Below are positions 9,989 through 19,030 of a stretch of DNA of 64,000 nt, one piece after another. The notes under the pieces were generated by a model, which saw only the letters and a program-made list of their open reading frames with translations, made no database searches and was not told the origin of the DNA. How positions within the stretch are numbered: position 1 is the stretch's first letter; the number at the start of each line of letters is the position of its first letter. The stretch is from Bacteroidales bacterium (GTDB taxonomy: Bacteria > Bacteroidota > Bacteroidia > Bacteroidales > UBA12077), in NCBI GenBank assembly GCA_003446015.1, contig DMBU01000193.1, positions 29,980 through 93,979 on the forward strand. Direction: 5' to 3'. The position numbers and the translations under genes are program-made.

Positions 9989-10780
9989 ATGAAAAAGTTA
10001 ATTTATGTTGTAATAGCATTATTTATTTTTAGTGCATGTAACCAGGATGATAATAAAAGTTCTCAAAATGCCGTATTAAGTGTTCGGTTAACGGATGCAC
10101 CTGCAGATTATCAGGAAGTATTAATAGATATTCAGGATGTAATGATAAATACTTCAAACGAAGATAATCCGGAAGGATGGCAAAGTTTGGATATTATGTA
10201 TCCCGGTGTTTACAATTTACTTGATTTTACCAATGGACTTGATACCTTATTGGTAGAACAAGAATTACCGGCAGGAACTATTTCTCAAGTGAGATTGGTG
10301 CTTGGAGATAATAATCAGGTAAAAATGAATGGTGAATATTATGACATTAAAACACCATCAGCGCAAAGTTCAGGTCTAAAATTAAATCTTCATGCCGTTC
10401 TTTCAGAAGGTTTAACTTACACTCTTTGGATTGATTTTGATGCAGGTCGCTCAATAGTGGAAGAAGGTAACGGAACTTTCCTGCTTAAACCAGTTATTAG
10501 AGCTTATACTGAAGCAAGTGATGGTGCAATTACAGGAGTTGTTGAACCTATTGAAGCAAGACCTTATGTTATGGTAATTTCCGCAAATAACGATACAACA
10601 GGAACGTTTGCAGATACTATAAGTGGTAAATTTTTAATAGGGGGTCTGAATGATGGAACATATATGATAAATTTTAAACCGATTGAAGAATATATGCCAG
10701 TAGAAATGGAAAATGTTAATGTTCTTAAAGGCGAAATTACAGAAGTTGATACTGTGAGATTTGAAATGGTAATGAACTAA
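9989..10780 (+). CDS. DUF4382 domain lipoprotein
   Basis: A 263-residue predicted lipoprotein. The signal peptide ends with a lipobox FSAC at about residue 20, so it should be membrane-anchored in the periplasm or on the surface. The N-terminal DUF4382 domain starts at the VLSVRLTDAPADYQEV phrase. The C-terminal 80 residues form a carboxypeptidase-regulatory-like beta sandwich (TGVVEPIEARPYVMV...). An in-frame TTG lies two codons upstream at 9983, but the ATG at 9989 is a better start for the signal peptide. Function is unknown. A good terminator follows. Confidence 0.85.
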   Translation: MKKLIYVVIALFIFSACNQDDNKSSQNAVLSVRLTDAPADYQEVLIDIQDVMINTSNEDNPEGWQSLDIMYPGVYNLLDFTNGLDTLLVEQELPAGTISQVRLVLGDNNQVKMNGEYYDIKTPSAQSSGLKLNLHAVLSEGLTYTLWIDFDAGRSIVEEGNGTFLLKPVIRAYTEASDGAITGVVEPIEARPYVMVISANNDTTGTFADTISGKFLIGGLNDGTYMINFKPIEEYMPVEMENVNVLKGEITEVDTVRFEMVMN

Positions 10781-10823
10781 TAATTTGTTCTATTCAGAGC
10801 ACCCTGTAAATAGGGATGAAAAG

Positions 10824-10855
10824 CTGATCTTACTTAATGGTAAGGTCAGTTTTTT
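10824..10855 (+). terminator. Rho-independent terminator of the DUF4382 gene
   Basis: Arms CTGATCTTAC (10824-10833) and GTAAGGTCAG (10840-10849) pair over 10 bp with one G-T pair, followed directly by six T. It lies 44 bp after the stop codon. An A-run before the left arm may also let it serve the convergent acyltransferase gene. Confidence 0.88.
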
Positions 10856-10877
10856 ATTTATAAATATCTCAGGAAAG

Positions 10878-11669
10878 CTAATTCCATTTACTCAGATTTG
10901 TTTCAATAAAATCAACAATCTGATTGTTTTGCTCTTTTCCTTTACCTGTAATTTCTATTGGTTCACCTATGGTAATGTAAATTTCACGATCTCTCCGAAT
11001 CGGACCTAAATCTTTAATCAGCTTCCCGTTTCCCCAGAAATCTGTTTTTATAGCCATGGGAATAACTTTAACCCCTGTTGATTTTGCAAGTTTAACTCCC
11101 AGGGAGTTAAACTCCTCAGGGATAAAGGTTTCTCTTCGTCCTCCTTGCGGAAAAATAACAACAGAAATACCTTTTTCAATAAACTCTTTTCCTTTATTCA
11201 TAACATACATTAGGTCCTCTCGGGAATTCGAACGTTCCACTGCAATCGGGTCACGTGCTCTCATAACCGGACCAAATAAAAAATGCCGTGCTAAACTTGC
11301 CTTTACAACAAATGTTACTTCCATAAATGGAGCGATGATGGCTGGAAATATCATCGATTCCATAGCGCTCATATGGTTACTTACTATAACTACAGGCTCA
11401 TCGCAATTTCTGAAATTGTCAAATCCTTCGATATGAAATTTACCACCACAATGTTCAATCAGCTTTACGACATCATACGAAGATTCTGCCCAGGCTTTTC
11501 TATTATAGATTCCTTTTAATGCTAATTTGCGACTAACAAATATGAGTTGAATGTATTTTAATACAAAATAAATTCGTGTATTAAGGAAAAGTTTATCAAT
11601 TAACTTTCTGGAGTTAGGTCTTGTAGTATAATGATTCTCAGTAAAAAAATCCAGATTCAAATTTCCCAT
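10878..11669 (-). CDS. PlsC-like 1-acylglycerol-3-phosphate acyltransferase
   Basis: A 263-residue membrane-associated acyltransferase of the PlsC family, expected to acylate lysophosphatidate or a related acceptor. The catalytic block is NHMSAME with H99 and E104, so the usual H-x4-D motif is H-x4-E here. The glycerophosphate-binding block is FPQGGRRE (about residues 173-180) in place of the common FPEGTRS. A hydrophobic stretch around residues 35-48 may anchor it in the membrane. The variant motifs leave the exact acceptor uncertain. Confidence 0.85.
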   Translation of the reverse strand: MGNLNLDFFTENHYTTRPNSRKLIDKLFLNTRIYFVLKYIQLIFVSRKLALKGIYNRKAWAESSYDVVKLIEHCGGKFHIEGFDNFRNCDEPVVIVSNHMSAMESMIFPAIIAPFMEVTFVVKASLARHFLFGPVMRARDPIAVERSNSREDLMYVMNKGKEFIEKGISVVIFPQGGRRETFIPEEFNSLGVKLAKSTGVKVIPMAIKTDFWGNGKLIKDLGPIRRDREIYITIGEPIEITGKGKEQNNQIVDFIETNLSKWN

Positions 11670-11723
11670 TTATATAAGGTTTATTAGGATAAGCGAAAAT
11701 AAGTAAAAATTCAAAATACACAT

Positions 11724-11760
11724 AAAAAAAGATGGTAAAGAAATTAATCAATAACCATCT
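11724..11760 (-). terminator. Terminator of the acyl-CoA carboxylase operon
   Basis: On the minus strand arms AGATGGT (11760-11754) and ACCATCT (11736-11730) are followed by a run of T (plus-strand A-run 11724-11730). It lies 25 bp beyond the biotin-carrier stop at 11785, the last gene of the operon. Confidence 0.75.
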
Positions 11761-11784
11761 AAATCATTTATAGTATTATGAAAA

Positions 11785-12318
11785 TTACTTTTCAACTTCA
11801 ATTAGTACATCATCTTTCATAACATTGTCGTTTGCATGAAAGTTAATTTTGTTAATTTTTCCGTGTATGGTCGAAAGAATTTCATTTTGCATCTTCATTG
11901 CTTCTAAGATAAGTAAGGGTTCACCTTCTTTTATTTCCTGATTTTCTTCAACCAAAAATTCAACAATTTTCCCTGGCATAGGAGCTTGAACTCGTTCAAC
12001 TTTTGTTTCCTGTTTGTTTTTATCAAGAAATTTTCGTCTTTTATAAGAGAAGGGAGACTCAACCGAAATTGAATAACTTACTCCATTTACAAGTACTTCA
12101 TATTGATTTTGATTTTTTTCAATAATATCAACAATATACTTTTTCTTTTTCCATATTAAATATACAAAACCCTGTTTGTCAGATATTATTTCAATAGGAA
12201 TGTTTTCTTTACCTTGTTTTATGTAAAGCTCTTTTGGATTAATAAACTCATACTTTTTATTCTTGTTTGTACAAGCAATGAATTTCTGTTTACTTTTCTT
12301 AGATTTTGAGAACATCAT
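11785..12318 (-). CDS. Biotin carboxyl carrier subunit of acyl-CoA carboxylase
   Basis: A 177-residue biotinyl carrier protein. The C-terminal biotinyl domain has EAMKM with the biotin-accepting lysine at about K142; upstream lies a longer N-terminal region of beta and charged segments. It shuttles carboxybiotin between the two enzymes encoded just upstream. Only 12 bp separate it from the biotin carboxylase gene, and it is the third gene of the operon. A hairpin terminator follows. Confidence 0.92.
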   Translation of the reverse strand: MMFSKSKKSKQKFIACTNKNKKYEFINPKELYIKQGKENIPIEIISDKQGFVYLIWKKKKYIVDIIEKNQNQYEVLVNGVSYSISVESPFSYKRRKFLDKNKQETKVERVQAPMPGKIVEFLVEENQEIKEGEPLLILEAMKMQNEILSTIHGKINKINFHANDNVMKDDVLIEVEK

Positions 12319-12330
12319 AATTTCAAGGTT

Positions 12331-13839
12331 TTATAATGATTTTAATCTTTTATTCATCAACCAGGGTGTAATGTTTTTACCCTTTTCATAATCAACATAT
12401 GTATTATCCTCTATTTCGAGTTGAACATTATGATTAAGAGAAGCCCAGAAGGCTGCTATTAGTTCTTCATCTTCTTCCTGATAAAATAATTGTTTCATTT
12501 CATTTGGAATAAATGATGTTGAAATATCACCCGATTTAAATTTGGGATGATTCATAACTGCCTTACAAAAAGGAATGGTTGTTTTTATACCTTTTATATA
12601 TAATTTACTTAAAGCATTAAGGGTATTCTGTATAGCTTTTTCGCGTGTTTCTCCATAGCAAATTAATTTAGCAAGCATTGAATCAAAGTTAGCAGTTACA
12701 TTGGATCCCTCTGATATGCCTGTATCAAATCTTACATTTTTTGTCTTTGCAATTTGTATTTGATCAATAGTACCAAGAAAAGGAGAGAAGCCAGTTTGTA
12801 CATCTTCAGCATTTATTCTGCATTCAATAGCCCATCCGGTTAATTTTACATCTTCTTGTTTAATATTTAATTCTTCATCCTGTGCAATACGTATTTGCCA
12901 TTCAACCAGATCAAATCCTGTTACCATTTCCGTTACGGGATGTTCAACCTGGATTCGCGTATTCATTTCCATAAAATAAAAATTACCTAACTCGTCCAAC
13001 AAAAACTCTACAGTTCCTGCATTTCTATAATTAGATGCTTTTGCAATATTTATTGCAGATTCTCCCATTTTAGCACGCAGCTCATCGTTCAAAGCAACAG
13101 AAGGCGATTCCTCAATTAACTTTTGGTGTTTACGCTGAATTGAACACTCTCGTTCGCCTAAATGAATTATATTTCCATGATGATCAGCGAGAATTTGAAA
13201 TTCAATATGACGTGGATTTCGAACATATTTCTCCATAAATACTGATGGATCAGCAAATGCTTTTTCGGCTTCATTTTGAGCCATACGAAACATTTTCTCA
13301 ATATCTTCTTCTTTTTCTACAATTCTCATTCCTCGTCCACCACCACCTGATGCCGCCTTTAGTATAACAGGATATCCAATTTTTTGAGCTAATAATTTTG
13401 CATGTTTTGTGTTCCGAATATTTCCATTACTACCTTCGAGTAAAGGAACATTATTATTCGCTGCAATCTGTTTAGCAATAGTTTTATTACCTAATTTGTA
13501 AATAGCATCGGGAGAAGGACCAATGAAAATTATCTTTTCATCAATACATTTTTGAGCAAAATAGGGATTTTCAGCTAAATAACCGTAACCAGGATGAACT
13601 GCATCAATATCATATTCCTTTAATGCATAAATAATCCGATCAATATCTAAAAACTCTGGAATATCATTTGTGAGTTCTGTAAAATCAATAACTTCATCCA
13701 TAAACTCCAAATAATAAGCTCCCGGCTCTTTGGATGTTTTTATTCCGTAAGTTTTTATATCCATTTTTACGGCTGTTTCCGAAATACGTATGGCTATTTC
13801 ACCTCGGTTTGCTATTAATATGGATTTTATTTTTTTCAT
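12331..13839 (-). CDS. Biotin carboxylase subunit of acyl-CoA carboxylase
   Basis: A 502-residue ATP-grasp enzyme that carboxylates biotin with bicarbonate and ATP. Seen motifs are the N-terminal SILIANRGEIAIRI, the glycine-rich ATP loop KAASGGGGRGMRIV (about residues 160-173), the MEMNTRIQVEHPVTE catalytic block and the C-terminal biotin carboxylase domain. The roughly 55-residue extension past the usual end (after NHPKF) is typical of propionyl- or acetyl-CoA carboxylase alpha subunits without a fused carrier. It sits between the carboxyltransferase and carrier genes. Substrate specificity is set by the carboxyltransferase. Confidence 0.95.
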   Translation of the reverse strand: MKKIKSILIANRGEIAIRISETAVKMDIKTYGIKTSKEPGAYYLEFMDEVIDFTELTNDIPEFLDIDRIIYALKEYDIDAVHPGYGYLAENPYFAQKCIDEKIIFIGPSPDAIYKLGNKTIAKQIAANNNVPLLEGSNGNIRNTKHAKLLAQKIGYPVILKAASGGGGRGMRIVEKEEDIEKMFRMAQNEAEKAFADPSVFMEKYVRNPRHIEFQILADHHGNIIHLGERECSIQRKHQKLIEESPSVALNDELRAKMGESAINIAKASNYRNAGTVEFLLDELGNFYFMEMNTRIQVEHPVTEMVTGFDLVEWQIRIAQDEELNIKQEDVKLTGWAIECRINAEDVQTGFSPFLGTIDQIQIAKTKNVRFDTGISEGSNVTANFDSMLAKLICYGETREKAIQNTLNALSKLYIKGIKTTIPFCKAVMNHPKFKSGDISTSFIPNEMKQLFYQEEDEELIAAFWASLNHNVQLEIEDNTYVDYEKGKNITPWLMNKRLKSL

Positions 13840-13877
13840 AATATTAGTTGTAATTCTTCATTTCAAAATAACAATTA

Positions 13878-15434
13878 TTATAAAGGAATGTTCCCGTGTT
13901 TTCTCTCTGGTTGATCAACATGTTTATTTTCCAGTGTTTCGAATGCTATTATAAGCTTTTTACGAGTATCAGCAGGATCTATAACTTCATCAATATACCC
14001 TTTTTCGTCAGCGATATATGGATTTGCAACTTCATGTCTGTACTTTGCAGCAAATTCCATTTTCAATTTTTTAGGATCTTCTGTACTTTGTATTTCTTTT
14101 CGATATAGAATAGAAACAGCTCCTTCAGGCCCCATTACAGCAATTTCGGCAGTTGGCCATGCAAAATTATAGTCACCACCAATATTTTTACTGTTCATCA
14201 CACAGAAGGCTCCACCATAAGCTTTTCTTAAAATAACAGTAATCTTAGGAACTGTAGCCTCACTAAATGCAAATAACAGCTTTGCACCATGTTTAATGAT
14301 TCCATTATGCTCCTGATTTAAACCTGGCAGAAATCCAGGCACATCTTCAAGAACTAACAATGGAATGTTAAAAGCATCGCAGAATCTCACAAATCGAGCT
14401 GCTTTATTCGAAGAATTTATATCGATAACACCAGCAAGTATTTTTGGTTGATTCGCAACAATTCCAATCGCTTTGCCATTAAGTCGGGCAAACCCGGTTA
14501 CAATATTAGGAGCAAAAAGTTCAGATGCTTCAAAGAACGAATCCTGATCGATAATTAACTCAATAACTTTTTTAACATCATACGGTTTATTAGGATCATC
14601 AGGAACTATTAATCTGAGTTTGTCAACATCCTTTTCTTTTTTTGAGCTTGGTTCAATGTAAGGCGGATTCTCTAAGTTGTTTGAAGGGAAAAAAGATAAC
14701 AGTTTTTTTACACCTAAAATTGTATTTTCTTCATCTTCGTAAATGAAATTTGCCACACCGCTTTTTCGTGCATGAGTTTCAGCACCTCCTAATTCATCGA
14801 AAGTAACTACTTCATTCAGAACTTCCTTTACTACATCTGGCCCTGTAAGAAACATGTAACTTGTTTTCTTGGTCATGAAAACAAAATCTGTGAGAGCTGG
14901 TGAGTATACAGCACCACCAGCAGCTGGTCCAAGAATAACAGAAATTTGAGGGATAACTCCAGAAGATCTAATATTATTATGAAAAATACTTGTGTAACCC
15001 GCCAAACTTGCTACTCCTTCTTGAATACGTGCTCCACCAGAATCAATTAAACCTATTATAGGAGCACCAACACGTAAGGCCAGTTCTTGTACTTTCATTA
15101 TTTTTCTCGCATGCACAGCTCCCAGAGATCCTCCCATAACAGTAAAATCCTGTGAATAAACATACACCAATCGACCATTAACTCTACCATGACCTATTAC
15201 AACACCGTCACCGAACGCTTCATCAATTTTCCCAAAACCTGTGTCAGGGGTTGCTGATGTAACAAACGCATCCAGCTCTTCAAATGAGTTTTTATCAAAA
15301 AGTAAAGCAATACGTTCACGTGCATGTAATTTGCCTTTAAGGTGTTGCTTTTTATTTTTATCAGGTCCATTTTGAACTTTAAATCGTTCAATTCTGCTCA
15401 GAAAATCTTTGTATATTTTACCATTTACATCCAT
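13878..15434 (-). CDS. Acyl-CoA carboxylase carboxyltransferase (propionyl-CoA type)
   Basis: A 518-residue carboxyltransferase of the PccB/methylmalonyl-CoA decarboxylase family. N-terminal and C-terminal crotonase-like halves are complete. Key glycine-rich blocks are GGSLGAVHARKIMK, IDSGGARIQEGVASLAGY, GPAAGGAVYSPALTDF and AYGGAFCVMNSKNIGGDYNFAWPTAEIAVMGPEGA. It transfers the carboxyl group from biotin to an acyl-CoA, probably propionyl-CoA, giving methylmalonyl-CoA. It is the first gene of the three-gene operon. Methylmalonyl-CoA mutase and epimerase are not in the window, and no membrane decarboxylase subunit is adjacent, which argues against a sodium-pump system. Confidence 0.93.
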   Translation of the reverse strand: MDVNGKIYKDFLSRIERFKVQNGPDKNKKQHLKGKLHARERIALLFDKNSFEELDAFVTSATPDTGFGKIDEAFGDGVVIGHGRVNGRLVYVYSQDFTVMGGSLGAVHARKIMKVQELALRVGAPIIGLIDSGGARIQEGVASLAGYTSIFHNNIRSSGVIPQISVILGPAAGGAVYSPALTDFVFMTKKTSYMFLTGPDVVKEVLNEVVTFDELGGAETHARKSGVANFIYEDEENTILGVKKLLSFFPSNNLENPPYIEPSSKKEKDVDKLRLIVPDDPNKPYDVKKVIELIIDQDSFFEASELFAPNIVTGFARLNGKAIGIVANQPKILAGVIDINSSNKAARFVRFCDAFNIPLLVLEDVPGFLPGLNQEHNGIIKHGAKLLFAFSEATVPKITVILRKAYGGAFCVMNSKNIGGDYNFAWPTAEIAVMGPEGAVSILYRKEIQSTEDPKKLKMEFAAKYRHEVANPYIADEKGYIDEVIDPADTRKKLIIAFETLENKHVDQPERKHGNIPL

Positions 15435-15865
15435 AAAACCAGGATTAAATATTTATTTTATGTTTTATAACAGTTCTAAATTTTTAGGCACAGGTATAAA
15501 ATTCTTTGTAATTTATTGTTTAACAAGTTTTTATCGATTTGCTTATTTTCTAGAATTACCCTTTTATCCCTAAATATTTACAAGGATAAATATATAAAAA
15601 TATTGTTATAGTCAAATTTTAAAATCCTTAAATTAATTAACACAACAGATTTATTAAAGTTCATTTTCAATATTTTACCTGAAGCAATTTCCCTTGGATT
15701 AATTAATAAATAAAGCTTTCAATTAATAATTCGAAAATTTCAATCGTTTGCGATAGAGTCTTAACTCGACTGCATTCGGCATTCTTAATCATTTACTTTA
15801 GGATGCTTAAAATTTGAAAAATCATTCCTAATTTTTAACTTGTTAAGTTTTTAAAAAATAACAGC
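15435..15865. other. Divergent intergenic region of 431 bp
   Basis: Noncoding region between the minus-strand carboxylase operon and the plus-strand caspase gene; promoters for both should lie here. The only structure noticed is a dyad TTTATCC (15563-15569) / GGATAAA (15584-15590) with a 14-nt loop. No clear TAnnTTTG element could be fixed for either gene, and no RNA gene was recognised. Confidence 0.5.
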
Positions 15866-18169
15866 ATGAGAAATCTAATTCTACTTTTGTTTGTATCCTT
15901 ATTTTTTCAGGGAAATGCACAAGAATTTACTTATAAGGAAAAGAAGGAGCTTCAAGGGTATCCTGAATATATTATGGATAGTAAATTTTCTCCTTTTCGA
16001 AATTATTTTGCACTTACCATTGGAAATAATACAATAGAAATCTATGATAAAGATTGGAAGAAAATCTTTTCTTATCAGGGAAATCCAAAATCTGTTGGAG
16101 GTCATATTTCTTTTTCACCTGACGAAAAATACCTTGCTTATGCAAAATATAAGAGCGATAATGATATAGCAATAATCAGGTTGCAAGATCGTAAAGTAAT
16201 CCAGGTGTTGAACGGACATTCCTATAATATAAATAAAGTGGAATTTAGTCACAACGGTAAATATTTGGCTAGTGCATCATCCGACAAATCTGTTTGTGTT
16301 TGGGCTTGGCAAGAAGATCAATTAGTGTTACTGCAAAAGTTTACATACGAAGACGCCGCCATGGGTGTAAGCTTTAATTACAACGATGAATATTTAATCA
16401 CAGGTGGTTACGATAAAAGGATTTATTTGTACCGGAATACAAATACTAACTATATAATTAGCGACACCATTCCAAGTATAAAATACTGGCTTTATGATGT
16501 GTGTTTTCATCCTTCGAAGAATGAATTTGTAGCTTCTACTCAATATGAACTTAGACGATATGACTTAAAAAACCATAGAATTGAACTAAAAGACAGTTTG
16601 ATAATCCGTGTAAATCGTTCGTTAAAATACAATTCAACAGGTGATTATTTGGTGTTTGGTAAAAACGAAGATTTAGTGATCGTACAAATGACTCCTAACG
16701 AGATGAAGGAATTTGAGCATATTTATCGTCACAGCGATTATGTCTTTGGAGGAACATTTAGTGAAGATGGATTATTCCTGACTTCGTTCAGTTCAGACAA
16801 ATCATCTATTGTTTGGGAACTTACCGGAGTTGAACCATCAAATAAATCTTTAATAACTGACTACATGGAAGGAGAGTTAACATCAGCTCAAAAACTCATA
16901 TTGACTTCTGAAGTTATTGAAAGCATATTATATAAATTAGATAAAAAATTAACGGCTTCCCGAAATGAGTTTGAAACTACAATTCAATATTCTGACCGAA
17001 GAGATAAATTGAAATCAGAAGTCTTAGCTCAATTACAATATCATACTGAAAAATATTTTAATTTAACGTCAAAAGCAGGAGGAAAGATTGAAATTCCGAT
17101 AGACCGATTGGTAGGTTATAATGCCGATTTGCAAATTTATAAAATCAGGTTTTTGGAAACTGATGCCGGAATTAAAATTCCGATTGAAGATGCCAAAACA
17201 TTTAAAGATAACTGGCAAAAAGCATATTTGCAGGTAAATAAAACGAAAGATAAAAATGGTATCTCGTATGAATATTCAAGTTTTGAACTGGTACATCCCA
17301 TTAGTAAAAAGACGTTTGAAGTTACTCCAGTTGAGAATCCATTCCATGTTATTAAAAAGAATAGAAATATTGCTGCAGAAGACAGCAGATCAGAAGATCA
17401 GGTTACAAAAAAAGAAAAGCAAGCTGTTGGAGAAGACATCTTAGGAGTAGATCGGGCGTTAATATTCGCAACCAGCATTTACGATTCGTTTTCTGAACTT
17501 GTAAATCCTGTTATTGATGCAACAACCGTTGCCGAAGAATTAAAATCAAACTATTTTGTGCAGACAGAATTGATTGTAAATCCAACCTTGAAAGAAGCAA
17601 TTGAGAAAATACGTGAGTATGCAAAATTAGATTATAATGAGAACGACAATCTTTTAATTTTTTTCGCTGGCCATGGAATGTACGATGAAGTTTTTAAAGA
17701 AGGATACGTAATTTCGCGTGATTCGAAATCCGATGATGTTGCCAAAACTTCGTATTTATCACATTCTAATTTGCGAACTATGATAAATAATATCCCGTGT
17801 AATCATATATTATTGGTTATGGATGTTTGTTTTGGAGGTACTTTCGATCCATTGATTGCTTCGAAAAGCCGTGCAGCAGATATGTATACAGAAGTTACCA
17901 ATGAGGAGTTCATACAACGAAAAAAGAAATATAAAACCCGTTTATATTTAACCTCAGGAGGTAAGGAATATGTGCCCGACGGCCGTCCCGGGCATCATTC
18001 ACCTTTTGCCCGAAAGTTTTTAGAGGCATTAAGAAATTATGGTGGAAACGATGGTATTCTAACCATTAATGAAGTTATTCAATATGTTGAAAAAGTAGAA
18101 CCACAACCTCGGTTTGGCGAATTTGGTGATAACGAACCGGGAAGTGATTTTATTTTATTAGTAAAATAG
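15866..18169 (+). CDS. Exported WD40-repeat protein with C-terminal caspase (C14) domain
   Basis: A 767-residue protein with a signal peptide (about 1-18, ending GNAQ). Residues about 25-330 hold WD40 repeats (for example SASSDKSVCVW and SSDKSSIVWEL), forming a propeller. A coiled and charged middle follows, then a caspase-like peptidase C14 domain from about residue 527. The expected catalytic dyad is present: H603 in FFAGHG and C655 in VMDVCFGG. The cysteine peptidase domain therefore looks active and outside the cytoplasm. Such fusions occur in Bacteroidota, but their substrates are unknown. A flavodoxin gene follows after 10 bp. Confidence 0.88.
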   Translation: MRNLILLLFVSLFFQGNAQEFTYKEKKELQGYPEYIMDSKFSPFRNYFALTIGNNTIEIYDKDWKKIFSYQGNPKSVGGHISFSPDEKYLAYAKYKSDNDIAIIRLQDRKVIQVLNGHSYNINKVEFSHNGKYLASASSDKSVCVWAWQEDQLVLLQKFTYEDAAMGVSFNYNDEYLITGGYDKRIYLYRNTNTNYIISDTIPSIKYWLYDVCFHPSKNEFVASTQYELRRYDLKNHRIELKDSLIIRVNRSLKYNSTGDYLVFGKNEDLVIVQMTPNEMKEFEHIYRHSDYVFGGTFSEDGLFLTSFSSDKSSIVWELTGVEPSNKSLITDYMEGELTSAQKLILTSEVIESILYKLDKKLTASRNEFETTIQYSDRRDKLKSEVLAQLQYHTEKYFNLTSKAGGKIEIPIDRLVGYNADLQIYKIRFLETDAGIKIPIEDAKTFKDNWQKAYLQVNKTKDKNGISYEYSSFELVHPISKKTFEVTPVENPFHVIKKNRNIAAEDSRSEDQVTKKEKQAVGEDILGVDRALIFATSIYDSFSELVNPVIDATTVAEELKSNYFVQTELIVNPTLKEAIEKIREYAKLDYNENDNLLIFFAGHGMYDEVFKEGYVISRDSKSDDVAKTSYLSHSNLRTMINNIPCNHILLVMDVCFGGTFDPLIASKSRAADMYTEVTNEEFIQRKKKYKTRLYLTSGGKEYVPDGRPGHHSPFARKFLEALRNYGGNDGILTINEVIQYVEKVEPQPRFGEFGDNEPGSDFILLVK

Positions 18170-18179
18170 TAAGTAAAGT

Positions 18180-18713
18180 ATGAAAACAATTGTAGTATAT
18201 TATTCCAGAAAAGGAAGTAATAAGTATTTAGCAAATAAAATTGCAGATACCTTATCATGTGAAATAGAAGAAATAAAACCTCGTTTGAATGTTTTTCTTT
18301 TATTTCTGATGAATATCCATTTGGGTATTAAGCCCTTGAAAAATAATCCAGAGAAATTTGATAAGGTAATTTTATGCGGACCAATATGGATGGGAAGATT
18401 TATTCCTCCATTGAATAGTTTTGTACATAAAAATTTGAATAGTATTAAGCAATTAGTATTTGTAACTTGTTGTGGTAGTTCATATGATAAAAAAGATGAG
18501 AAGTTTGGTCATGGATTAGTTTTCAAAGAAGTTAAAGAGATATTGAATGAAAAATGTATTCTTTGTCAGGCATTTCCCATTGATTTGGTTTTATCTGAAG
18601 ATCAGAAAGGAGATGACGCCGCATTTATGAATACACATTTAAGTGATTCGAACTTTAAAGGTGAGATTCAGTTTCGTTTTGATAAGTTTATAGAAACGTT
18701 ACACAAAATATAA
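18180..18713 (+). CDS. Flavodoxin family protein
   Basis: A 177-residue flavodoxin-like FMN-binding protein. The N-terminal YYSRKGSNKYLANKI is the phosphate-binding loop pattern, followed by GPIWMGRF and TCCGSSYD loops in the usual flavodoxin positions. It may act as an electron carrier or a small quinone-type reductase. It lies 10 bp after the caspase gene, so the two are probably co-transcribed, which is unexpected functionally. The mazEF promoter begins right after it. Confidence 0.8.
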   Translation: MKTIVVYYSRKGSNKYLANKIADTLSCEIEEIKPRLNVFLLFLMNIHLGIKPLKNNPEKFDKVILCGPIWMGRFIPPLNSFVHKNLNSIKQLVFVTCCGSSYDKKDEKFGHGLVFKEVKEILNEKCILCQAFPIDLVLSEDQKGDDAAFMNTHLSDSNFKGEIQFRFDKFIETLHKI

Positions 18714-18727
18714 AAAATTGGGAATTC

Positions 18728-18771
18728 TTTGTTTTATCGGAAATAATGTGATAACTTTGTAATTACATTAT
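18728..18771 (+). promoter_or_regulatory. Bacteroidota-type promoter and operator of mazEF
   Basis: A -33 element TTTG (18728-18731), a 20-nt spacer and a -7 element TAACTTTG (18752-18759) match the Bacteroidota consensus. Two dyads overlap it: the perfect palindrome TGTAATTACA (18758-18767) touching the -7 element, and the longer inverted repeat ATAATGT (18743-18749) / ACATTAT (18765-18771). This is what one expects for autorepression by the antitoxin or the antitoxin-toxin complex. Confidence 0.7.
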
Positions 18772-18784
18772 AAAAAATAGAGTT

Positions 18785-19030
18785 ATGGATATTTCAATTG
18801 TTCCAATAGGTAATTCAAAAGGGATTAGACTGAGCAAAACACTACTTGAAAAGTATAATATCAAGGACAAAGTTGAGTTGATTCTTGAGAAAGGTTATAT
18901 CATAATAAAACCAAAATCTGAACCAAGAAAAGGTTGGGAAAAAGCTTTTAAGAAAATGCATGAGAGTGGAGATGATAAGCCATTAATGAATGACGTTTTT
19001 GAAGACGAAAATTTTGAAGAATGGCAATAA
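18785..19030 (+). CDS. mazE: MazE-like antitoxin (AbrB/SpoVT swapped-hairpin fold)
   Basis: An 81-residue DNA-binding antitoxin. The N-terminal AbrB-type segment IVPIGNSKGIRLSKTLLEKYNI is characteristic of MazE/PemI. The acidic C-terminal tail (NDVFEDENFEEW) is the toxin-binding region. The last 10 bp overlap the mazF start, giving the tight antitoxin-first order of type II modules. Upstream dyads overlap the promoter. Confidence 0.9.
   Translation: MDISIVPIGNSKGIRLSKTLLEKYNIKDKVELILEKGYIIIKPKSEPRKGWEKAFKKMHESGDDKPLMNDVFEDENFEEWQ

Noticed and set aside
11056..11436. 126-codon open frame on the plus strand
   Set aside because: It lies opposite the PlsC-like gene, whose motifs are clear, and has no recognisable features.
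15563..15590. TTTATCC/GGATAAA dyad in the carboxylase-caspase gap
   Set aside because: Short arms and a 14-nt loop in AT-rich sequence; not strong enough to call an operator or terminator.
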